Made by a program: the position numbers and the translations under genes. The notes below the pieces were generated by a model. It made no database searches, was not told where the DNA came from, and saw only the letters and a program-made list of their open reading frames with translations. A DNA stretch of 64,000 bases from Dryocosmus kuriphilus (Eukaryota; Arthropoda; Insecta; Hymenoptera; Cynipidae), in the NCBI GenBank assembly GCA_038277395.1, contig CM076190.1, positions 239,830,452 to 239,894,451 on the forward strand, read 5' to 3'. Within the stretch, counting starts at the first letter, position 1, and every line of letters starts with the position of its first letter. Below are positions 52,218-61,520 of the stretch, piece by piece.

Positions 52218-52737
52218 TCTGGTAGCACCGGATTTCGTCGCTATGCGCCGTCCCTCGGCAATTCACCCACCCGACCTTCATTCGGGAAGCTTTCTCTAGC
52301 TTGGCAGTAGCGGCAGCATCCAGTTCAACGAAACTTAAGATGCAGCCTCTACTGCTCTTCTTGGTGAGGTTCACTCTCGGTAGAGAGGCAAACTGATCTC
52401 CCAGAGCCACCTTCACAGTTTTTTCCACATCAGCAACCTACGTAGTCTTGACTAGGTCATAGACCATAATCTGAGCCCTTGGGATGAGATGTCGAACACT
52501 CCCGCCTTTCTCAAGGGCTTTTCAGATGTCTCCATCCAAGTGCTACCTTTCCTCCTCCATGACACCCACCTCAATAAGGACGTCCCCTGTCCTTGCCTGT
52601 TTGATCGTCTTGACCGTGACCCCAAGATCTTCAAACTTGACTTGATTCTGGATGTCCTTGAGAACATCCGCATACTACTTCCCGGGGGCTGGCGTTGTCC
52701 GACGTTGTCTGTGGTTCTATCTGTGTGGAGATAGATG
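52195..52737 (-). pseudogene. Non-LTR retrotransposon ORF1 (gag-like) relic
   Basis: Read on the minus strand from 52737, a single frame gives a weak but recognisable ORF1 pattern: YADVLKDI, then VKTIKQARTGDVLIEVG, then a segment with VRHLIPRA, the stretch LDAAATAKLEKA, and finally KVGWVNCR followed by RCYQRR. Known family feature: ORF1 proteins of R1/Jockey-type non-LTR elements have the order GD-[LV]-L-[IL]-E, then VGWxxCR, then CCHC zinc knuckles starting RCYxC. Here the second cysteine of the first knuckle is Arg, the frame carries several in-frame stops (for example TAG at about 52443), and the protein ends at the knuckle. This is an old truncated copy, not functional. No endonuclease or reverse transcriptase from the same element is seen nearby. 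The family call is by eye. Confidence 0.6.
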
Positions 52738-52740
52738 CAG

Positions 52741-52900
52741 TTTTAACCACAAGTTGTATAATTCTTTCTATTATATTTCACCTGACCACTTAGGGGAATT
52801 ATGACATTTAAATTCCATCAAAATAGCAGGATTAGGTTCAGCTCAATCATAGTGACAGTGTCTTGAGTTCAGACAGAGTTAACGCTTGGTTTATCAAGTG
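52741..52900. other. Unassigned spacer between two transposon relics
   Basis: AT-rich sequence with no readable domain. It may include the decayed C-terminal end of the pogo-like gene to its right, but I cannot align it. Confidence 0.4.
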
Positions 52901-53855
52901 GTTTTTTTCTGCTTGATTATTCGTGACACTACCTTCACATTTGTAAGGTCCAATCATTGTAAGGCAGTTCTAAGCACAGTGGGAAAAGCTCCTTTGTTAA
53001 CTGTTTGACACCGTTTCACATTCGCCAATCTAGAACTGCACCTTTATATGCTGTTTTAAGAAGATGGAACAGGGCAATGTCCATGGGCTGCATCAAATGT
53101 GTTGCATTGGAAAATAGTGCATTCAATTCAATTTGTTTAATGCGATAAAGATCACTTAGTGCCTTGGTTAAATATGAGCTGTATCCATCTACGTACAATA
53201 TGACTGGAAATTTTATTTTGTTCTTCACACAACATGGATAAAAATGATTCGCAATGTATGCGAAGAAAGTGCCGCTTATCATCCAGACAGTTTCACTCTT
53301 TCCTACTACAAAATCATCTGGAAAATGTTTCGCAACGATTGGTGGGATTCGTTCGTTACTGAAGACGACCACGGGTGGAAGCAGCTGTCTATTGGCATTT
53401 GCAGCTACCAAGACTATGTAGCTCTCTTTCTCATTGCAAGAAACATTATAAGAAGCTTTTCCTCCTTTTCACATTAAAACTTTACTATCTTTAGGGCATA
53501 ACAAAAATCCATATTTATCAAGAATAAAAATTCTGTCTGCACCAAGATTAATAAGATTTTTAAGGTCAATATAATTTTTGACTTGACTGAACCATCCTTT
53601 CAAGTTTTCTTCAGATATATTTGTTCTAGCTTTATTTAGGTTTTGACACATTTTTTCACTCACCTCGGGATTACTTCTGAAGAAGGCCTTGTGTCATAGT
53701 CCGCCGTCGGTAAAAGGTGTGATCCTCTTATATTTCTTGAATTTTGTTTGCATAATATGTTGCACAGGATCCAGAAAATATCCTTTCGTGACAGGAAATC
53801 CAAATTTATTCAAAGCAAAAATCGATTCAACAAGTATATTCAGAGGAGTCTAGGG
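52901..53855 (-). pseudogene. pogo/Tigger-like (CENP-B/jerky family) transposase relic
   Basis: On the minus strand, 53855 to 53016 reads in nearly one frame as the catalytic half of a pogo/Tigger-type transposase (Tc1/mariner superfamily, DDE_1 domain). The part before the catalytic core includes ALNKFGFPVT and RSNPEVSEKM. The three catalytic Asp positions are recognisable: ILDKYGF (about 53517-53519), ILYVDGYSSYLT (D at 53187-53189), and HLMQPMDIALF 36 residues later. A stop (about 53700, in the GGL-HKAFF region) and an in-frame TGA at 53469-53471 break the frame; another stop follows DWRM at 53016, after which only NGVKQLTKE-like remnants are readable. The N-terminal CENP-B-type DNA-binding domain is missing at 53855, where the copia relic begins on the other strand. 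Terminal repeats were not found. Dead copy. Confidence 0.82.
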
Positions 53856-53856
53856 G

Positions 53857-55076
53857 ATATAGGATCCGGCTACAGGCTGAAAGAAGAGTAGATGTTAGTA
53901 GAGAAGCTCACTTCATGGAAGAAATTACACTGAAAAAGGATAGTGACTATTTTCTTTCAGACAAGACCTTACAGAAGAAGATAGTTGATGAGCTCCGTGA
54001 AAATAAATGGGTAGAAATTTAAATAAAACACATGAAGGCACCGCCTCGAATGATCCTTGGCGTCACCCAAAGTTCATCAGTGGAAGTCGAGTGGGACAAA
54101 GCAGAAGATGATCGAGAAACTGCTGAAGAAGTCGACGAAGAAGCAGAGACGAGGAAATTAGCTGGACGTCCTAGAATCGTCCGAACAGGCAATTGTGGAA
54201 AATCTTCAAAGCAGTACAGGGTCGCAGATAAAACAGTAGCTTTTGAAGAAGCTCCGAATTACGCGAAAATTGCTGGAGTGTCGCTAAAAGGAGTACTCTA
54301 TTGAGACCAGGTCGGTGAGTGGAAAGATGCAATTTGAAGTGAGTTTCGTGCACTAAATGGGAACGAAACTTGGGAGTTGGTAGATAGGCTAGCAAATCGA
54401 AGCCTAATCGGATATCGGATTGTATTTCGAAACAAATACGATTCTGATGGGAATTTAGAGAACAAGAAAGCTCGTTTTGTTGAAAAAGGATATTCAGTGA
54501 CACTCCCAATTTCTGACAGCACTAGCTGTCAAACACAATATGGAAATTCTCCAATTAGATGTTGCCAAAGCCTTCCTCAATGCTGACATCGAAGAAGAGA
54601 CTTTTATGGAGATTCCTGAATTTTTCCTGGACATGCTACCAGAAATAATTTTGAAGAAACTTCGAGGAAAGGTTCCAGCTAATATGGTAAAATATACCTT
54701 GAGAATGCTACAGGCTAAGACGGGAAACAGAGCCTGCGTCATGAAGAAAGCTCCGTATGGTCTGAAGCAAGCGGAGTATTAATAGCACAAGAAATTATGT
54801 CACGATTTGGTGGAACTTGGATTAAAGCAGTTGAATTTGGATGTCTGCATCTACGTGGGAAAAAGAAGTCCAGATACGCTACTTGTGGCAACGTGCGTGG
54901 ATGAAGTCCTCGTGGCTTCAACAAATCGAAACTGGATGGAAGAGTTCAGGCAATAACTGAACGGAACGTCCAAGGTCAAAGTCTTAGGTGAGGTGAAATA
55001 CTTTCTAGGTTTGGAACTCATTCGAAAGGATGGTGGAATCGAAATCTCTCAAAGCTACTACACCAAGAAAATTTGT
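53857..55076 (+). pseudogene. Ty1/copia pol relic: late integrase region and reverse transcriptase
   Basis: The first readable part is AERRVDVSREAHFMEE, the link between integrase and RT typical of copia polyproteins. Next come an acidic linker, GRPRIV, a WKDAI-like and NETWELVDR segment, and YDSDGNLENKKARFVEKGYS, the RT start. Around 54500 about 50 residues are lost with a frame change. Then LQLDVAKAFLNADIEEE (RT motif A), APYGLKQAE, CVDEVLVAS (the YVDD box) and LGEVKYFLGLELI are seen. The YVDD box is CVDE, so the second catalytic Asp is gone. Stops are at 54302-54304, about 54338, 54780-54785 and about 54954. Known role: reverse transcription of the element's RNA in virus-like particles. 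The gag, protease and catalytic integrase core are absent. It is cut at 55076 by the next feature. Confidence 0.9.
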
Positions 55077-55230
55077 ATTTATTTATTTATTTATTTATTT
55101 ATTAAGTCCCTAGGGCTAAAGAGCCCTCTAAGAAGCAAGTGATACATGTCAAATTAAATCTTATAAATAGATACAAACTTTGGTCGGATTAAGATTAAAG
55201 CGGTGTTAGAAAATACAAATGAGAAAATGT
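55077..55230. repeat. Insertion in copia pol starting with a (TTTA)n tract
   Basis: The copia reading stops after SYYTKKI and is replaced by (TTTA)n at about 55077-55102, followed by a short hairpin AGGGCTAAAGAGCCCT and AT-rich sequence. A simple repeat at one end suits the tail of a non-LTR retroelement in antisense orientation, but no coding part or target duplication is clear. The right border is approximate. Confidence 0.5.
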
Positions 55231-55510
55231 TACTATTGAGATTATTGGTTAGAAAACAAAGCTGTCTTCACACTCTTGGATCTAGGATTAAAGTTAACAA
55301 GGCTATAGCATCCAGAAGTGGAAATTTATCCCTTCATAGAGCTTATAGGGGCCTTAGTGTTCCTTGCTATGATATATGTACTCGACCCAACATCGCTTAT
55401 ACAGTGAATTCGTTGAGTCTGTTCAACAACTGTCACGGAAATAATCACTGAATTGTGGAAAAAGGATCCTACGCAATCTACTAAGAATATCAAAACGTGG
55501 AAATAGGTTT
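55231..55510 (+). pseudogene. Ty1/copia pol relic: start of the RNase H region
   Basis: The open frame contains ICTRPNIAYTVNSLSLF, the strongly conserved copia motif between RT and RNase H (usual form CTRPDIAYAVNxLSRF). Next to it is NNCHGNNH, and in a shifted frame NIKTWK-like residues. It therefore continues the relic to the left, after the insertion. A stop follows at 55449-55451, and the sequence stops resembling copia near 55510. The body of RNase H (about 100 residues) is missing between here and 56471. Confidence 0.8.
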
Positions 55511-56011
55511 GAAAGAACGGGAAAACCACTGTAGCCTTTGTAATGCGCACGTTACCGGGCGAGTGGCGGAGTCGGCGGCCGAGCCCGTTCGGAAATCTAC
55601 GAAGGGTCTTAACCGAAAGTCGGATACCGGTCTTATCTCTCTCCTCGAGAGGCTAGCCTCTTTGACCTCGCTGAGTCTCCATTTGGCTCTGTGTTCACCA
55701 GTCTGAGCTTTTCTCGCCAGCCATTTGCCCATAACTCGAGTGTCTGTAACCTAGCTTCACCACATAATTGCGAATTCAGTGTAATTGTCGTAAAACTCCA
55801 CCTAACAAATGTAAGTAAACGTTGAGATGTTTCTTTCATTGTGTTTCACCCTATTCTCGGCGTCCAAATCCTTGTTTTCATCCTCGGTAGCATTTCCCCG
55901 CTAAACCTGATCTAGCACAGTGGCTGAATATATGAGCCTCATAGAAACCACGAAGGAGGCGATTCATATGCGAATATTTCTCCAGAAGCCGGATTCAAAC
56001 CGCCGAAATGT
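55511..56011. other. Unassigned insertion, partly GC-rich
   Basis: This stretch lies where the copia RNase H body should be. 55540-55720 is GC-richer than the surroundings and has a small hairpin CTCGAGAGGCTAGCCTCT-like segment. Open frames on either strand show no domain I recognise. It may be part of another LTR element or a host fragment; I cannot assign it. Confidence 0.4.
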
Positions 56012-56469
56012 CCCTGGTGAATGTTTCGGAATGGTTTTGCGTCCGTTTGGATCTAAACGACTCCGAATGATTTCGTATGATTACGAATGAATACGAAATC
56101 TGTTTCCGAAGCACATACTCAATCGGATTCGAAGGAAAATCCATTTCGAATTAGTCCGTTCGATTGCGATCCTTCCATTTTGTGTCCGTATTATTATTTT
56201 CTCCAAGTTAGTTCCGATTGATTCCGTGTAAGTTCGAAGAAACTTTTCATTCCATCTGACCCCGTCAGAAAAAGACATTCATCCCGAATGGCATCAAATG
56301 ATTTCGATCTTGAATCCGATTGGTTCTGAACAAATCTGACGTGGAGTCAATCGAACTTATTCTGACTCAAATGGACTGGGTCGGATTCATTCGGAAACAA
56401 ATTTCGCATTCACATGTAATCAAATGGATTCAAATTGGATTCCGTTCGGGTCCGAAACTTCCACCAGGG
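56012..56469. mobile_element. MITE-like element with 19-bp terminal inverted repeats
   Basis: The left end CCCTGGTGAATGTTTCGGA (56012-56030) and the right end TCCGAAACTTCCACCAGGG (56451-56469) are inverted matches at 17 of 19 positions and bound 458 bp. The inside is non-coding and packed with short TCCGAAT, GATTCGGA and TTCCGATTG words in both orientations, giving local fold-back potential. No clear target site duplication is visible (flanks AAATGT and TTGTTT). It sits at the boundary where copia pol resumes, so it is a candidate later insertion. Superfamily not assigned. Confidence 0.65.
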
Positions 56470-56470
56470 T

Positions 56471-56750
56471 TGTTTTGATATACAATGACACTCAAGGGGT
56501 ACAGAAACTAGCAAAAGATTCGGTGTTTCATTCTAGGACGAAACATATCGAAATTTGTCATCATTTTCGACGAGAAGCACTGACTGAGGATTCAATCATC
56601 GCGGGATACATCTCAACTACGGAGATGATGACAGACTTTCTAACAAAAGGGTTGTCAGGACCTAAACACGGGAAGTGCATTGAAAAGTTCGATTTAGCTT
56701 TCAAACCTCCCACACAATATAATAGCTTGATGGGAAGTGTTATTCCTTAA
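56471..56750 (+). pseudogene. Ty1/copia pol relic: RNase H C-terminus
   Basis: The frame gives IYNDTQGVQKLAKDSVFHSRTKHIEI, then HHFRREAL, then MMTDFLTKGLSGPKHGKCIE: the typical end of a copia polyprotein (usual form DNQGAxKLAxNPxFHxRTKHIDI ... ADxLTKxLxxxKH). The catalytic-region Asp of YNDTQG is kept. The piece reads without stops to TAA at 56748-56750. The stop codon lies inside the start of the 3' LTR, which is common in compact LTR elements. Same relic as the two pieces to the left. Confidence 0.9.
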
Positions 56751-57007
56751 ATGTGTAGTGGTAAGTATGTATGCAATCTCTTGCGTGTGTTTGTGTATGC
56801 TGCCACCCCTTCACTAAACGCAGCGGTACGTGGTACATTGTTCAACTGACTGAGTCAGTTGCTGGATGATTTTTACGTCCCGTCGGACAGATCGATATTC
56901 CCTGTGTATATATACCTTTTAAACGTGTCATAATTTTTTCTATATTAAACCAAGTGCAACTTAATTGCTTACATTTATTATGCAATTCCTAACTCTTTGT
57001 GTCAACA
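56738..57007 (+). repeat. 3' LTR of the copia element
   Basis: Just after the purine-rich GATGGGAAG the sequence TGTTATTCC starts a stretch that ends TCAACA at about 57007. The ends TGTT and AACA fit the short inverted ends of copia LTRs. Inside are the palindrome CAACTGACTGAGTCAGTTG at 56843-56861 and a TATATATA box at 56907-56914. The length of about 270 bp is usual for the family. No 5' LTR copy is in the window, so the borders cannot be proved by comparison. Confidence 0.65.
56843..56914 (+). promoter_or_regulatory. LTR promoter: TGAGTCA palindrome and TATA box
   Basis: CAACTGACTGAGTCAGTTG is a perfect 9-bp-arm palindrome with one central base and contains the AP-1 word TGAGTCA. It lies about 45 bp before TATATATA. 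An activator site upstream of a TATA box is the expected layout of an LTR promoter; binding is inferred, not shown. Confidence 0.5.
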
Positions 57008-57279
57008 AAATTTTAACTTTTCTTATTAATAATCCACTATTAAGATAAGAATATTTTAATTTCAATATTGAAGTTAAATTTAAATTTAAATGTGAATCCT
57101 AATTAGTTTTTCATGAAAAATATTGACCAATATTGTTGGCACTTTTTATATATAATTAAAAGTTTCTTCATTAATGACGAATTAAATTATGAAGAAAATA
57201 TTAATGAGATTAATAAAAGTTAACAATAACATAAATATTGAATGTTCAGACCAACAAAGAGGATAATTGTCGAGAATGC
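57008..57279. other. AT-rich non-coding DNA
   Basis: Very AT-rich sequence after the LTR with no open frame of note and no repeat unit I can define. Confidence 0.5.
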
Positions 57280-57935
57280 AAACTGACGAATTATAAAATT
57301 TACAAACTTTAAAATAAGAAGATTTTTAATTATCGAAAAATAAATATCTCTAATTGTACAAAGAACAAATTTAGAAATATGCGAAATTCAATGTTGCCGA
57401 ATTATTTAATTTACGAACTATGCAATTAACGAATTAGAAAGTTAAGTAATTATTAAATTTCCCTAAATTCTTCAATTTCCGAAATTTGAAATTGCCGAAA
57501 TATTAAATTTACGAATTTTTTGACAACATTAACGAATTTGAAAATTTAAAAATTCGGGATCTTTATTTTTCGATAATTAAAATCTGGTTATTTTAAATTT
57601 CGTAGATTTTGTAATTCGTTACTTTGTATTTTCCACAACTTTTTTTTGTGGTTTTTTATATTCGGTATTTCTTTAAAGTTATTTTTCATTGGTCTTCAAA
57701 TAATATGAATTTAAGAATTTAAAGTAAATGGCTAATATGTTAATTTTCTATTTCTTTAGTTTTATAGTATAATTCGTAAAAATAATTTAACAATTTTAAA
57801 TTTCGGGAATTAAAATATTTTATGGGTAAATAATAATTCGTTGATTTTATAATTCGCAAATTTAATAATTCGGCAAATTTTAATCTCGGATATTTTAAAA
57901 TTCGTTGCTTGTATAATTCAGGATATCCATATATC
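57280..57935. repeat. AT-rich region with interleaved inverted repeats
   Basis: 57280-57350 (ACTGACGAATTATAAAATTT through TATCGAAAAATAAATAT) is an imperfect inverted copy of 57558-57628. A second pair links 57373-57437 (with TTGCCGAATTATTTAATTT) to 57834-57895 (with AAATTTAATAATTCGGCAAA). The pairs are interleaved, not nested, so this is not one simple palindrome; it may be two overlapping fold-back elements or an amplified AATTCG-rich word. No coding potential. Confidence 0.55.
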
Positions 57936-57941
57936 GATAAT

Positions 57942-58493
57942 CACTGAACAACAAAATATGACCTATGTGGGGTTGGGATGAGACATATCATTTCCATGGT
58001 AGTTTTCTGTGCTGAATCCAAATCTGACCTCCGTTTTTCTCCATCATGTTAAGTTTTTGAGATTTTGTGAGTTAAAAATTTTTTCAAAAAATGACAAATC
58101 GTGTGATAAAAGGGTGAAAAAAATTTTTTCCACACAAAGCGAGACATGATTTCGATGTATTTTTGTTTTTTCGATATCTCGTATAGTTTTTGAGATAATT
58201 TTAAAAAAAAGCAAAAAAAAAAAAAAACACGAAAAAAAAAATGGTTTTACGAAAATCCTTATATTTAAGTGAATAAATTTTATTTTTTAGTCACTCTGAT
58301 GTCATTCTCTTTGTTTATTGATGCAGAAAAAATTGCGTAAAAGTTTGCAGTTCCAGCTGTAACGGTTCGAAAGATACAAGGCAGAGAACTTGTATCTTTC
58401 TCAAGAGTTGCCAATTTGATGGTTTACAAGTAGTTGAGGCGAATCATTGTACTGTTTCTAATATCTCATTGCATTAATATCTTTAATATTTGC
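57942..58493 (+). repeat. Left terminal inverted repeat (552 bp)
   Basis: Inverted match of 60475-61036. It includes A- and T-runs near 58203-58245 and the segment TTCGATATCTCGTATAGTTT. The inner end is at AATATTTGC (58485-58493). The length is far above the tens of bp usual for many DNA transposons. Confidence 0.88.
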
Positions 58494-58770
58494 TATATTC
58501 ACAATATTCACAGAGCTTCGTTTGAAAGAAAACTGTTCATGGCACATGCGCGTCTCCCCTCCACTTCTCTCCCCTCCATTATCATACTACTCTTGTTCAT
58601 ATCGCGCTATTCGTGCTCCGCGCTATCCGATCTTCATTTGATGCTAGCCCTCTGTGGAGTCACAGCGTATGCTACCATTGTACCTGCTATAGAACTTAAA
58701 CTATTTCTATTTAATTCCAATATATTTGCGCTAAGCTTTTATTCAGAGCTCAGTTTGCAACGATTGCAAA
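58494..58770 (+). other. Region between left TIR and the transposase, likely its promoter/5' UTR
   Basis: No recognisable coding matter; CT-rich around 58550-58600. By position it should contain the transposase promoter or a 5' exon, but no clear TATA box or splice signal decides this. Confidence 0.35.
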
Positions 58771-60412
58771 ATGCAGAACAGCTGCCAAAATCATCCCGAT
58801 AGCTTTTGCTGCGTTTGCGGTATTTTCACCCCACCTAAAATGAGACGAAACATTTCTCCTACAATGCGAGAAGGCTACGAAATATATTTTCAGATTAAGC
58901 CCGATAATGGAGAAAAAAGTTGGATACCCAACAGCTGCTGTAAAACTTGTGCTAATAAATTATGGTCAGTACAACGAGGAGACTTTGATCGACTTTTTAA
59001 ATTCACTTTTCCTACTTTTTGGAGAGAACCTCAAAACCATATCGATGATTGTTATTTCTGTTTAACAGAAGTAAAAGGCTACTCATCACAATGCAAGAAC
59101 AGCACTATTTACCCTAATATTCCTTCCGTGACAAAAGCTGCTTATGACTATAACGATTCTTTACCAGGCAATTCTGTAAACCAAAAAGCAGAAGAAATTA
59201 ATGCTGATGAAAATCAAATCGTAAAATGTAAATCGACCAGCAACTTGCCAGAATTATTCGACCTGAAGGAATTAAATGATTTGATAAGGGACCTAAATTT
59301 ATCGAAAAATCAAGCTGAAATCTTAGGCTCTAGGCTCAAAGAAAAGAATTTATTAAAAAAAGATGTAAAAATTACTTACAGAAATCGAGATAAAAATTTA
59401 AATATATTTTTTTTCCAGTCAAGATACTCTCATCTATTGTACCGATGTAGATAGTCTTATTAAGAGCCTTGGTCATGAATACCAGCCAGAGAATTGGTGC
59501 TTATTCATTGATGCAAATAAACACAGTTTGAAAGGTGTTCTCTTGCATAATGGAAATGAATATCCATCAATACCCATCGCTCATGCCACCAATATGAAAG
59601 AGTGCTATGCTGTTATGGAATTATTACTTGAAAAAATAAATTACAAATCACATCAGTGGTCTATCTGTGGTGATTTCAAAGTAATAGGTATTCTTCTCGG
59701 ATTGCAATCTGGCTACACAAAATTTTCTTGCTTTCTATGCACCTGGGACAGCAGAGCACGAGACCAAAATTATAATGTTAAAGTTTGGCCAGCCAGAAAG
59801 ACGTTAGAACCAGGAAAAATGAACGTTGCTCAAAAACAATTGGTTGATCGTGAAAAAATATTACTATCACCATTACATTTAAAGCTCGGCATCGTAAAAA
59901 ACTTTATTAAAGCAATGAATAAAAATGGGGAAGGTCATCGTTTCTTGAAAAGAAAATTCCCTAAGCTTAGTGAAGCTGAAATCAAGGAAGGAGTTTTTCA
60001 GGGACCCCAAATCCGACAACTAATATTGGATTGTGATTTCGAAACAACCTTGACTGACCTTGAGAGAAAAACTTGATTGTCAGTAAAAGCTGTCATAAAC
60101 AATTTCTTGGGGAACACAAAATCCAGAAAGTACAAACACCTGATAAACACTATGCAGCAGAACTTCAAGGAATTGAAAGTGAACATGTCACTAAAGATTC
60201 ACATTCTTCACTCGCACTTGGACTTCTTCCCAGAGAATTTAGGGGCAGTCAGTGATGAACACGGGGAACGGTTTCATCAAGATATCGCTGAAATCGAAAA
60301 CAGATACCAAGGAAAGTGGAGTGTGAACGCTTTAGCAGACTACTGCTGGAGGCTCATGACTGATGAACCAAATGCTCATCACCGTCGAGCATGCAAAAGA
60401 AAAAGTTTCTAG
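58771..60412 (+). pseudogene. DDE-type transposase of the long-TIR element, one frameshift and one stop
   Basis: Starts at ATG 58771. Residues 13-60 hold two CxxC pairs (CCVC and CCKTC) with a WIPNSC segment between, a ZAD-like zinc-binding fold; a further CYFC is at 94-97. The frame changes in a run of eight T (59407-59414); in the next frame the protein goes on with QDTLIYCTDVDSL, then LFIDANKHSLKGVLLHNGN, CGDFKVIGILLGLQ, CFLCTWDSRARD, KEGVFQGPQIR and NFLGN. The end is HSHLDFFPENLGA, DEHGERFHQDI and RYQGKWS, to TAG at 60410-60412. I take D (59510), D (59672) and E (60266) as the catalytic triad by position; this is inference. A TGA at 60074-60076 interrupts the frame, at a place where related proteins as I remember them have Trp. 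Similar proteins occur in many arthropod genomes as uncharacterised proteins. Expected role: cut and paste of the element. Confidence 0.8.
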
Positions 60413-60474
60413 GGAGTAGTAGCAGCTTATAAATATATTTTTTAAATCATTGAATTATTATTATTATTGTTATT

Positions 60475-61036
60475 GCAAATATTAAAGATATTAATGCAAT
60501 GAGATATTAGAAAAAGTACAATGATTCGCCTCGAGTACTTGTAAACCGTCAAATTGGCAACTCTTTAGAAAGAGACAAGTTTTCTGCCTTGTATCTTTCG
60601 AACCATTACAGCAGCAACTGTAAACTTTCTCGCAATTTTTTCTGCATCAATAAGCGAAGAGAATGACATCAGAGTGACTAAAAAATAAAATTTATTCACT
60701 TAAATATAAGGATTTTCGTAAAACCATTTTTTTTTTCGTGTTTTTTTTTTTTTAATTATCCCAAAAACTATATGAGATATCGAAAAAACAAAAAAACCAG
60801 TGGATTCTGCGTTCAAAAATACATCGAAATCATGTCTCGCTTTGTGCGGAAAAAATTTTTTTCACCCTTTTATCACACGATTTGTGATTTTTTGAAAAAA
60901 TTTTTAACTCACAAAATCTCAAAGCTTGACATGGTGGAGAAAAACGGAGGTCAGATTTGGATTCAGCACAGAAAACTACCATGGAAATGATATGTCTCAT
61001 CCCAACCCCACATAGGTCGTATTTTGTTGTTCAGTG
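60475..61036 (-). repeat. Right terminal inverted repeat (562 bp)
   Basis: Inverted match of the left repeat, starting inside at GCAAATATTAAAGATATTAA and ending CAGTG. The small length difference from the left copy comes mainly from homopolymer runs. An open frame inside it (60772-60990) is a shadow of the repeat, not a gene. Confidence 0.88.
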
Positions 61037-61039
61037 AAT

Positions 61040-61510
61040 TAAATGCTTGTTGCGTTAAGTTTCGTAAATATTAATGATTCCATAAGAGTTGAAGGCTCTT
61101 CTAGGTCCTCCGAGTGTTTCAAGGATTTTAGGGTATTTAAAACTGTTCATGGATTTTAAGATACTTTAAAGGATTTCGCCGGATTTCTAGAATTTAAATG
61201 ATTCAAGGAAATAAAAACGCTTTAACATATTTCGAGTTGTTTCTCCGGATTTCATTAAAAATATGAGGAATACTTCATTTGAATGATGGCGTTTAAAAAA
61301 ACTAGATTTACTAAAAAAAAGTAGGAAAGTTTTTGCAAACTTTGTGGCTTATAAATAATAATAGTGTTAACTAAAAATTATTTACAGTTGTAAAAGGAAC
61401 CTCTTTAACATTTTGCGTGAGTCGAAATATAATTGTGAACTTTTAAAACATTTACAATTAAAAAAACTATCTGTCTAAGCCTGTTGGAAATTTAAAATGG
61501 TGTGTTGATG
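61040..61510. other. AT-rich unique-looking DNA
   Basis: Contains scattered GGATTT and AAGGATTT words at about 61120-61270 but no measurable period and no gene that I can support. Confidence 0.45.
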
Positions 61511-61520
61511 TTTTTTTAAA

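Larger units (their letters stand above)
57942..61036 (+). mobile_element. DNA transposon with ~555-bp terminal inverted repeats, arthropod type, CACTG ends
   Basis: The left end begins CACTGAACAACAAAATATGA and the right end is its inverse (TTTTGTTGTTCAGTG), with close inverted similarity all the way to about 58493 on the left and from 60475 on the right. The total is 3095 bp. AAT occurs on both outer flanks (57939-57941 and 61037-61039), a possible 3-bp target duplication. The inside holds one protein-coding region in plus orientation (next entries). CACTG ends with a 3-bp duplication are known from the CMC (CACTA/Mirage/Chapaev) group, so that group is a candidate; I do not regard it as proved. 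The single frameshift and stop suggest a young or recently dead copy. Confidence 0.85.

Noticed and set aside
54171..54924. Minus-strand open frames opposite copia pol
   Set aside because: Shadows of the copia coding sequence, which is readable on the plus strand.
55490..55839. Overlapping minus-strand open frames in the unassigned insertion
   Set aside because: No recognisable motif in either, frames overlap each other, and GC-rich composition alone explains the lack of stops.
58434..58802. 122-codon open frame over the end of the left TIR
   Set aside because: Hydrophobic, low-complexity product with no domain; it overlaps the transposase start in another frame and begins inside the TIR.
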